From: Bacteroidales bacterium
GTDB taxonomy: Bacteria; Bacteroidota; Bacteroidia; Bacteroidales; Bacteroidaceae
NCBI GenBank assembly: GCA_004557285.1
Contig: SFEK01000083.1
Span: forward strand, 1-8,890
Direction of reading: 5' to 3'
DNA: 8,890 bases
The translations under genes were made by a program, and so were the position numbers. Position 1 is the stretch's first letter; the number at the start of each line of letters is the position of its first letter. The notes beneath the pieces are model-generated. The model was not told the DNA's origin, did no database searches, and saw only the letters and a list, made by a program, of their open reading frames with translations. Shown here piece after piece: positions 1-5,437 of this stretch.

Positions 1-10
1 AGAATAAGCT

Positions 11-475
11 ATGAGCAAATTAGTCATCAACAACTATGAAGAGTTCGCCGCCATGCTTGGCAAGAACCTTGGAGTATCAGATTATGTAGAATTAACCCAG
101 GAGCGCATCAACCTGTTTGCCGATGCCACTCTCGACCACCAATGGATACATGTGGACACCGAGCGTGCCAAGGTGGAGAGCCCGTTCAAGACAACCATAG
201 CCCACGGTTATCTCACCTTGTCTATGCTGCCCTATCTGTGGGACCAGATCATCGAGGTGCACAACCTGAAGATGATGGTCAACTATGGTATGGACAAGAT
301 GAAGTTTGGCCAAGCCGTGAAGTCGGGCGAATCTATCCGTCTTACGGCCGACTTGGTGAACATCGCCAACCTTCGCGGCACAGTAAAGGCTGAAATCAAG
401 TTTGCCATAGAAATCAAGGACCAAAAGAAGAAGGCACTTGAAGGGGTGGCCACATTCCTCTATTATTTTGAATGA
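11..475 (+). CDS. MaoC-like (R)-specific enoyl-CoA hydratase family protein
   Basis: A 154-residue single hot-dog-fold protein of the MaoC dehydratase / (R)-hydratase family. Known members add water to trans-2-enoyl-CoA (or enoyl thioesters) in the cytoplasm; the substrate here cannot be told. The hydratase-2 signature lies at residues 36-48: FADAT, then D42 and H47 in the D-x4-H spacing of the catalytic pair, followed by HVD. The AHGYLTLS segment (residues 65-72) is the usual central-helix/loop sequence of this family. Its length matches stand-alone bacterial members such as the mycobacterial Rv0130 type. The ATG at 11 is preceded by an A-rich stretch with no Shine-Dalgarno. Only 10 bases lie upstream, so an operon partner on the left cannot be excluded. 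The gene converges on the DUF3127 gene and shares its terminator region. The family is secure; the physiological role is not. Confidence 0.9.
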   Translation: MSKLVINNYEEFAAMLGKNLGVSDYVELTQERINLFADATLDHQWIHVDTERAKVESPFKTTIAHGYLTLSMLPYLWDQIIEVHNLKMMVNYGMDKMKFGQAVKSGESIRLTADLVNIANLRGTVKAEIKFAIEIKDQKKKALEGVATFLYYFE

Positions 476-522
476 CAATCGTCGGTGGTCTGTAAATAGA
501 ACAGAAAATGTAAGGTGGGGTA

Positions 523-547
523 TGCCCGCGGCTGGGGTTGAACCAGC
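523..547 (-). other. tRNA T-arm plus acceptor-3'-strand-like element (possible tRNA relic)
   Basis: Read on the minus strand, GCTGG-TTCAACC-CCAGC (positions 547-531) is a perfect 5-bp stem with a 7-base loop that fits the tRNA T-loop consensus TTCRANY. Seven bases (CGCGGGC, 530-524) and an A (523) follow, where an acceptor 3' strand and discriminator base would sit. No matching GCCCGCG 5' acceptor strand, D-arm or proper anticodon loop is found in the roughly 90 bases upstream on that strand. It is therefore not a complete tRNA gene. It may be a degenerate tRNA remnant, an old attachment-site-like scar, or coincidence. Confidence 0.3.
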
Positions 548-576
548 AAGGTTTGTGTCATGCCCGACACACAACG

Positions 577-624
577 AAAAAAGGAGTTATCACTCACATG
601 CGAGCGGTAACTCCTTGTTGTTTT
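577..624. terminator. Bidirectional intrinsic terminator between convergent genes
   Basis: AAGGAGTTATC (581-591) pairs with GGTAACTCCTT (606-616): 11 bp with one T-G wobble, around a 14-base loop. On + it is followed by GTTGTTTTT. On - the same hairpin is followed by six U (the A-run at 577-582). It can therefore end both the MaoC-like transcript (stop at 473-475) and the DUF3127 transcript (stop at 636-638). A second weak hairpin (TGTGTC 554-559 / GACACA 566-571) lies just to its left. Confidence 0.8.
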
Positions 625-635
625 TCTGACTGCGG

Positions 636-1082
636 TTAGAATGGCAGGTCGTCCACACTTCCACTCTCTTGCTGTGGAGGGAAGGGTGCTTCGGTGCTCT
701 GCGGCTGGGCAGGTGCAGCAGGTGCGCCCATAGGGGCTGGCGCAGCAGGTGCGCCCATAGGTGCAGGCTGCATATAAGGTGCTCCTGCCATGGCATTCTG
801 CATGGTGGCCGGGTCGATGCGATCCACCTTCCAGGCACGCACGCTGTTGTACCAGCGTCCCTGGTATTCGTGAGCATCGATGTCGAAACTGACACGCAGG
901 TCCTCACCACTCTGAATGTTGAATGCCTCTATCTTGTCGGCACCAAACACGTCAAAGCAGCATTTTCTGGGATACTGCTCGCGTGTCTCGATGACATAAC
1001 TTTGTGCCTTCCATTGTGTTCCTCTTGCAGAAACGCCCTCCCTTGCCGGGAGAACAACGATGATTTTTCCTTCTATCTCCAT
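636..1082 (-). CDS. DUF3127 family protein, OB-fold-like, with SSB-type C-terminal tip
   Basis: A 148-residue protein. Residues 1-88 match the DUF3127 family of Bacteroidota: EIEGKIIVVLPAR at the start, GTQWKAQSYVIETRE, then YPRKCCFDVFG and a final WYNSVRAWKVDRI strand. The pattern suggests a five-stranded OB-like barrel; its function is not established. Residues 92-140 are a low-complexity Pro/Ala/Met/Gln linker with a duplicated APMGAPAAP unit. The last residues, SVDDLPF, closely resemble the acidic-aromatic C-terminal tip of bacterial single-stranded DNA-binding protein, which recruits repair and replication proteins. I infer a nucleic-acid-binding role. The ATG at 1082-1080 is chosen because family similarity begins there. 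The frame stays open further upstream into antisense dnaN, but that extension has no family character. The gene is divergent from dnaN and ends at the shared terminator. Confidence 0.85.
   Translation of the reverse strand: MEIEGKIIVVLPAREGVSARGTQWKAQSYVIETREQYPRKCCFDVFGADKIEAFNIQSGEDLRVSFDIDAHEYQGRWYNSVRAWKVDRIDPATMQNAMAGAPYMQPAPMGAPAAPAPMGAPAAPAQPQSTEAPFPPQQESGSVDDLPF
715..768 (-). repeat. 27-bp tandem duplication in the DUF3127 linker
   Basis: Positions 715-741 and 742-768 are two adjacent 27-bp copies differing at two sites. The first 20 bases (715-734 and 742-761) are identical. Each copy encodes nine residues of the Pro/Ala/Met/Gly linker, so the change keeps the reading frame. Such repeats are prone to slippage and likely vary in number between strains. 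Confidence 0.85.
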
Positions 1083-1115
1083 GAATTTGTAACTATTAAT
1101 ATTGAAATTTGATTG

Positions 1116-1147
1116 CGAAATTACTAAATAAGTCGTAAATAAAGAAA
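1116..1147 (-). promoter_or_regulatory. Weak candidate promoter for the DUF3127 gene
   Basis: On the minus strand, TTTC (1147-1144), 20 bp and TAATTTCG (1123-1116) resemble the Bacteroidota -33 TTTG / -7 TAnnTTTG promoter with one mismatch in each element. It sits about 34 bp upstream of the start codon at 1082. No better match was found on this strand of the 1083-1254 gap. Confidence 0.35.
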
Positions 1148-1162
1148 TTTTTGCTTGAATTT

Positions 1163-1194
1163 TTTGTTTTGAACACAGCTTTTTTGTATTTTTG
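1163..1194 (+). promoter_or_regulatory. Bacteroidota-type promoter for the dnaN operon
   Basis: TTTG (1163-1166), a 20-bp spacer and TATTTTTG (1187-1194) match exactly the -33 TTTG and -7 TAnnTTTG elements used by the Bacteroidota primary sigma factor. Transcription should begin close to 1200, giving an A-rich leader of about 55 nt before the dnaN ATG at 1255. The surrounding DNA is T-rich, so partial matches are expected by chance, but the spacing and position fit well. Confidence 0.7.
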
Positions 1195-1200
1195 TCTCCA

Positions 1201-1251
1201 ATTTGGCAAATCAACAAACCATAAAGAGATAAATCAACAAACATACAGATA
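1201..1251 (+). promoter_or_regulatory. dnaN leader: small palindrome and direct repeats
   Basis: ATTTG-G-CAAAT (1201-1211) is a perfect inverted repeat at the predicted transcription start. It is overlapped by the first of two copies of AAATCAACAAAC (1208-1219 and 1231-1242, period 23 bp). Each copy is followed by similar text (CATAAAGAGAT, ATACAGAT). This could be an operator or an A-rich translation-enhancing leader. Only the repeats themselves are seen. Confidence 0.4.
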
Positions 1252-1254
1252 AAA

Positions 1255-2379
1255 ATGAGACTTACAACATCAAGCAGCACCTTGTCAGCACGCCTTTTGG
1301 CGCTGTCGAAGGTTTTCAACAGCAAGAATACCATGCCCATCCTGGACTGTTTCTTGTTTGAAGTAAGCAACAAAGAACTGACAGTTACGGCATCTGACAG
1401 CGAAAATGTGATGACTGCCGTTATTCCACTCGACGAGATGGACGGAGAAGGCACTTTTGCCGTGAACAACCGCACCATCATTGATGCCGTGAAGGAACTG
1501 CCGGAACAGCCCCTCACCATGGAGGTGGACATGAATACTTATGCCATCAAGGTGATCTACCAGAACGGTATCTACAACTTTACCGCACAGAGCGGTGAAG
1601 AGTTTCCAAGACTGTTGCCGTTGGAAGACAACACCGCCTCCATACTTGTCGATGCCAAGACTCTGGTCAACGACATCTCACGCTCGGTATTCGCCATTGC
1701 CAACGATGAACTGCGCCCCGTGATGAACGGTATATATTTCGACATCACCCCAGAGGCTCTGGCCATCGTGGCCAGCGACGGTCACAAACTGGTGCGCATA
1801 CTCAACCGTAGCATCAACAACAGCACACCCATGGCATTCATCCTGCCCAAAAAGCCCGCAAGCCTGCTCAAGAATGTGTTGCAGAAAACTGATGACGATG
1901 TCATCATACGTTTCAACGACCGCAACGCCAACATCATCTTCGGCGAAGGCACTCTCTCTTGCCGCCTGATTGAGGGCACCTATCCCAAATACAACTCGGT
2001 GATTCCTAAAGACAACCCCAACCAGCTTAACATCGAGCGCAACTTGCTGCTTGGTGTCATCCGACGCGTATTGCCATTTGCCAGCGACAGCAGCCAGCAA
2101 ATACGCCTGCACATCGAACCGGGCAAGGCCGTCGTCTCATCTGAAGACATCGACTTCTACACCAGCGCCAAGGAGGAAATTGCCTGCGACTACAACGGTA
2201 TGTCTATGGACATTGGCTTCAAAGGCTCTTCGCTCGTGGAAATCCTCAGCAATCTCGACTGCGAAGTGGTGACCATCAAACTGGCCGACCCCAGCCGTCC
2301 ATGTCTTGTCGTGCCTGCCGAACAGGATGACAAAGAGGACGTACTTATGCTTATCATGCCCATGTTGTTAAACGATTAA
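1255..2379 (+). CDS. dnaN: DNA polymerase III subunit beta (sliding clamp)
   Basis: A 374-residue beta clamp, close to the usual length of about 366-375. The homodimeric ring holds the replicative polymerase on DNA and is a docking hub for repair and mismatch-repair proteins. Three repeated clamp domains are expected, at about residues 1-125, 126-250 and 251-374. Recognisable segments are NSKNTMPILDCFLFEV near the start, TASDSENVM, the FTAQSGEEFPRLL segment ending domain I, SRSVFAIANDELRPVMNGI opening domain II, VASDGHKLVR, and LSCRLIEGTYPKYNSVIP leading into domain III. The end reads LIMPMLLND and corresponds to the MPM-R-L terminus of the E. coli clamp, whose C-terminal residues line the partner-binding cleft; here two extra residues follow. 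The ATG at 1255 gives the family N-terminus and follows an A-rich leader. It is not next to dnaA or recF in this window. It is the first gene of a six-gene co-directional run, 7 bp ahead of the exonuclease. Confidence 0.97.
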   Translation: MRLTTSSSTLSARLLALSKVFNSKNTMPILDCFLFEVSNKELTVTASDSENVMTAVIPLDEMDGEGTFAVNNRTIIDAVKELPEQPLTMEVDMNTYAIKVIYQNGIYNFTAQSGEEFPRLLPLEDNTASILVDAKTLVNDISRSVFAIANDELRPVMNGIYFDITPEALAIVASDGHKLVRILNRSINNSTPMAFILPKKPASLLKNVLQKTDDDVIIRFNDRNANIIFGEGTLSCRLIEGTYPKYNSVIPKDNPNQLNIERNLLLGVIRRVLPFASDSSQQIRLHIEPGKAVVSSEDIDFYTSAKEEIACDYNGMSMDIGFKGSSLVEILSNLDCEVVTIKLADPSRPCLVVPAEQDDKEDVLMLIMPMLLND

Positions 2380-2386
2380 TACACCC

Positions 2387-3241
2387 ATGAAACTCAATCT
2401 CTCTAAGCCCCTTGTTGTCTTCGATCTGGAGACAACGGGGCTTGATCTTGTAAAAGACAGAATCATACAGATTTCTTATATTAAGGTATATGTGGACGGC
2501 AAAGAAGAACGCAACAACTTCTATGTGAACCCGGGTAAGCCCATACCGCCGGATGTGGTGGCTCTGACGGGCATCTCTGACGAACAGGTGAAGGATGCTC
2601 CTTTGTTCAAGGATTTGGCACCCAAACTGGCTGAGACTTTCAAGGGATGCGACTTTGCAGGATTCAACTCCAACCATTTTGATGTGCCCATGCTGGCTGA
2701 AGAGTTTCTCAGAGCCGGCACCGACTTCGACTTCTCCAAATGCAGGCTTATCGATGCACAAACCATCTTCCACAAGATGGAACGTCGCAATCTGGCCGCA
2801 GCCTACAAATTCTATTGCGGACGAAAGATGGAGGACGACTTCACCGCACACAAGGCCGACGAGGACACCGAGGCTACCTACAGGGTGTTGCAGGCCCAAC
2901 TCGACATGTATGCCCCGGGCAAACAGGAGGAACCTGAGCGCCAACTGAACAACAACATGGACGAGCTGGCGACATTCTCCAAGGTGAACGACAACGTTGA
3001 CTTTGCTGGACGCATCGTGTGGAAGGAGATGAAAGATGCTCAAGGCAATACCTTGCTCGATGCCGACGGAACCCCCCGCAAACAGGAGGTATTCAACTTC
3101 GGCAAATACAAGGGATGGAGCGTCACCGAAGTGATTCACCGCGACCCGGGTTATTTCAGTTGGGTCATGGGTGGCGACTTCACCTACAACACCAAGCAGG
3201 TGCTCACAAGAATACGCCTGCGCGATTTCAACAACAGATAA
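2387..3241 (+). CDS. DnaQ/DEDDh-type 3'-5' exonuclease with ExoX-like C-terminal domain
   Basis: A 284-residue cytoplasmic exonuclease. Residues 8-175 form a DEDDh fold. Exo I is FDLETTGL with D13 and E15, Exo II is FNSNHFDVPML with D99, and Exo III is HKADEDTEAT with H155 and D160 in H-x4-D spacing. All metal-binding and catalytic residues are therefore present. A charged, Asn/Gln-rich linker (about 178-200) leads to residues 205-284, where FNFGKYKGWSVTEV...PGYFSWV is typical of the small domain found at the C-terminus of ExoX-like exonucleases. The family removes nucleotides 3'-5' for proofreading or repair; whether this one proofreads for the replicative polymerase is inferred only from its neighbour. 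It starts 7 bp after dnaN and ends 12 bp before coaBC, consistent with co-transcription. A possible clamp-binding pentapeptide, QLDMY, lies at 171-175. It is neither a plain DnaQ epsilon nor a classical ExoX, so I give no symbol. Confidence 0.92.
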   Translation: MKLNLSKPLVVFDLETTGLDLVKDRIIQISYIKVYVDGKEERNNFYVNPGKPIPPDVVALTGISDEQVKDAPLFKDLAPKLAETFKGCDFAGFNSNHFDVPMLAEEFLRAGTDFDFSKCRLIDAQTIFHKMERRNLAAAYKFYCGRKMEDDFTAHKADEDTEATYRVLQAQLDMYAPGKQEEPERQLNNNMDELATFSKVNDNVDFAGRIVWKEMKDAQGNTLLDADGTPRKQEVFNFGKYKGWSVTEVIHRDPGYFSWVMGGDFTYNTKQVLTRIRLRDFNNR

Positions 3242-3253
3242 TCATCATTCATC

Positions 3254-4459
3254 ATGCTCAAAGGCAAGAAAATAGTGCTCGGCATCACGGGCAGCATAGC
3301 GGCCTACAAGGCATGCCTCATCATCAGGGGACTGATCAAAAAGGGGGCTGAGGTGCAGACCGTCATCACACCGGCAGGCAAGGAGTTTATCACGCCCATC
3401 ACCCTGTCGGCACTTACCCATAAACCTGTCATCAGCGAGTTTTTCTCTCAGCGCGACGGTACATGGAATTCTCATGTGGACATCGGACTGTGGGCTGACG
3501 CCATGCTTATAGCTCCCTGCACAGCCAGCACGCTGGGCAAGATGGCCAACGGCATTGCCGACAACATGCTCATCACCACCTACCTGTCGATGAAGGCTCC
3601 CGTGTTCATCGCTCCGGCCATGGATCTCGACATGTATGCCCATCCCTCCACACAACGCAACATGGACACCCTGCGCAGCTACGGAAACATCATCATCGAA
3701 CCGCAGAGTGGATTTCTGGCCAGCGGTCTTGAGGGCAAGGGGCGCATGGAGGAGCCTGAGCAAATCGTGGCGGCACTCGACCGCTTCTTTGAAGAGGACA
3801 AAGAACAGCTCAAGGACAGGCATGTGCTCATCACGGCCGGACCTACTTATGAGAAAATCGACCCTGTGAGGTTTATCGGCAACTATTCGAGCGGCAAGAT
3901 GGGATTTGCCCTGGCTGAAGAATGTGCCCGGCGTGGTGCCAAGGTGACATTGGTCAGCGGACCGGTGGCCTTGTCCTGCTCCCCTGCCATCAGGCGCATC
4001 GATGTGGAGAGCTGCGAACAGATGCACCAGCAAGCAGTAAGCCTCTTCGGCAACTGTGATGCTGCCATACTGTGTGCGGCGGTGGCCGACTTCAAACCGG
4101 AACAAGTGGCTGACTCCAAAATCAAGCGGGGCAAAGATGAACTCGCGCTTCGCCTCAGTCCTACACACGACATTGCCAAAGCCTTGGGAAAAATGAAAAA
4201 CGAGCGACAGATACTCGTTGGATTTGCCCTCGAAACCGACAACGAGGAGACCAATGCCAAAGGCAAACTCGAACGCAAGAATCTTGACTTCATTGTGCTC
4301 AACTCTACACGCAACAAGGGTACCACATTCCAAAGTGATGACAACCAGATTACCATCATCGACAAGCACAACATGAGGCCATTTGGCAAAAAGAGCAAAA
4401 AGGAGGTGGCCAAGGACATTATCGACGAATTGTATGCCCGAATGGCTGCCAACGAATAA
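3254..4459 (+). CDS. coaBC: Bifunctional phosphopantothenoylcysteine decarboxylase / phosphopantothenate-cysteine ligase
   Basis: A 401-residue two-domain enzyme catalysing two consecutive steps of coenzyme A synthesis in the cytoplasm. CoaB joins 4'-phosphopantothenate to cysteine with CTP; CoaC then decarboxylates the product with FMN. CoaC spans residues 1-180: GITGSIAAYK FMN-binding start, catalytic H74 in SHVDIG, and the PAM motif at 121-123. CoaB spans about 188-401: ITAGPTYEKIDPVRFIGN with N210, YSSGKMG, AAVADFKP, and K289 in the SKIKR segment, matching the key Asn and Lys of the E. coli enzyme. Two decarboxylase positions differ from E. coli: PAMN is PAMD (D124), and the flap Cys is Ser (S157, in LASGLEGKGRM). 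I believe these are lineage features, not damage. The length is normal and the reading frame intact. The ATG at 3254 gives the exact family N-terminus. Confidence 0.97.
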   Translation: MLKGKKIVLGITGSIAAYKACLIIRGLIKKGAEVQTVITPAGKEFITPITLSALTHKPVISEFFSQRDGTWNSHVDIGLWADAMLIAPCTASTLGKMANGIADNMLITTYLSMKAPVFIAPAMDLDMYAHPSTQRNMDTLRSYGNIIIEPQSGFLASGLEGKGRMEEPEQIVAALDRFFEEDKEQLKDRHVLITAGPTYEKIDPVRFIGNYSSGKMGFALAEECARRGAKVTLVSGPVALSCSPAIRRIDVESCEQMHQQAVSLFGNCDAAILCAAVADFKPEQVADSKIKRGKDELALRLSPTHDIAKALGKMKNERQILVGFALETDNEETNAKGKLERKNLDFIVLNSTRNKGTTFQSDDNQITIIDKHNMRPFGKKSKKEVAKDIIDELYARMAANE

Positions 4460-4484
4460 CACCCACACAACAAAGGCATAGAAG

Positions 4485-5393
4485 ATGAAAACAAAGCTTA
4501 TCACCATCATGGCTTGTCTGTCGACATTCGTACAGGCAACAATGGCACAGGAACTCATGGCCAAGGTTACCATCAACCACAACCAGATACAGGGTACGGA
4601 TGCCAGCGTGTTTGAAAACCTGCAACAAACCTTGGAGCAGTTTATCAACGACAGACAATGGACCAACCTGCAGTTTCAGAAGAACGAGAGAATCGTGTGC
4701 AACTTCAATATTACCGTGACCAAATACGACGCTGCGTCGAATCTCTTCACCTGCACGGCACTTATCCAGGCCAACCGACCTGTGTTCAACTCTTCCTATA
4801 CCACTACCTTATATAATAATAAGGATGGCGACTTCAACTTTGAGTTTGCCCAGTTTGACCAGCTCAACTTCAACGAAGAGCAGATCGACAACCAGCTCAC
4901 CGCTCTCATCGCCTATTATGCCTATCTCATCATCGGGCTCGACCTTGACAGCTTTTCGCCCATGGGAGGCGAGGACATCCTGCAACGTTGTCTTAACCTG
5001 GTAAACAACGCCCAAAACCTGAACTTTACAGGATGGAAGGCTTTCGACAACGACCGCAACCGCTTTGCCTTCATCAACGACTATATGGAGGGGGCCATGA
5101 AACCTTTCCGCCAACTGCAGTACGACTATTACCGCAGCGGACTCGACGAGATGGCCACCAATGCTGAACGTGGACGTACCAACATCACCACCACCATCGA
5201 GAACAATCTTAAAAAGGTGCACGAGGATAAACCATTGAGCCTCTTGCCACAGATATGGACAGACTACAAGAAAGACGAACTGTCGAACATCTACAAAGGC
5301 AAGGGCACACAAAAGGAGAAACAGTCGGTTTACGAAATTCTCTTTGCCATCAACGCCTCGCAAAGCAACGCCTGGGACAAAATCAAGGAATGA
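4485..5393 (+). CDS. Secreted DUF4835 family protein (PorD-like, possible type IX secretion factor)
   Basis: A 302-residue exported protein. Residues 1-21 are a type I signal peptide: basic MKTK, a hydrophobic core, and a likely cut after ATMA before QEL, with the Ala-Gln junction common in Bacteroidota. The mature part matches the DUF4835 family: KVTINHNQIQGTD near its start, FENLQQTLEQFINDRQWT, then a strand-rich region, an AYYAYLIIGLDLDSFSPMGG segment (about 144-163), and an alpha-helical second half with MKPFRQLQYDYYRSGLD. From memory, some annotation schemes call this family PorD, a type IX secretion component; that cannot be confirmed here. It probably acts in the periplasm or at the outer membrane. 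It starts 25 bp after coaBC and ends 35 bp before recN, an order I recall from other Bacteroidota. Cys11 is too close to the N-terminus to be a convincing lipoprotein site. Confidence 0.85.
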   Translation: MKTKLITIMACLSTFVQATMAQELMAKVTINHNQIQGTDASVFENLQQTLEQFINDRQWTNLQFQKNERIVCNFNITVTKYDAASNLFTCTALIQANRPVFNSSYTTTLYNNKDGDFNFEFAQFDQLNFNEEQIDNQLTALIAYYAYLIIGLDLDSFSPMGGEDILQRCLNLVNNAQNLNFTGWKAFDNDRNRFAFINDYMEGAMKPFRQLQYDYYRSGLDEMATNAERGRTNITTTIENNLKKVHEDKPLSLLPQIWTDYKKDELSNIYKGKGTQKEKQSVYEILFAINASQSNAWDKIKE

Positions 5394-5407
5394 TTTTGAC
5401 CGTTCAT

Positions 5408-5437
5408 CATGCTGAAAACTGACACACCATGCTGAAA
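5408..5437 (+). repeat. Duplicated start-site sequence upstream of recN
   Basis: CATGCTGAAA occurs at 5408-5417 and again at 5428-5437, 20 bp apart. The second copy contains the recN start codon. The first ATG (5409) is out of frame with recN and opens an eight-codon reading frame (MLKTDTPC) whose TGA (5433-5435) lies just inside recN. It may act as a small leader peptide coupled to recN or be a chance duplication. Confidence 0.5.

Noticed and set aside
438..629. Small + strand frame with a GVEPAR-like stretch
   Set aside because: That peptide pattern is what antisense T-arm-like DNA translates to, and the frame runs through the terminator. Not a gene.
1083..1532. Upstream extension of the DUF3127 frame to an ATG at 1532
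   Set aside because: It runs through the AT-rich promoter region and antisense to dnaN; family similarity begins at 1082.
4485..4520. Lipoprotein signal (Cys11) in the DUF4835 protein
   Set aside because: The hydrophobic stretch before Cys11 is too short; the Ala-Gln cleavage site after residue 21 fits a type I signal better.
3245..4666. A 473-codon open frame on the minus strand opposite coaBC
   Set aside because: It mirrors coaBC codon by codon, has no recognisable domain, and coaBC is certain. Long antisense frames arise from codon bias.
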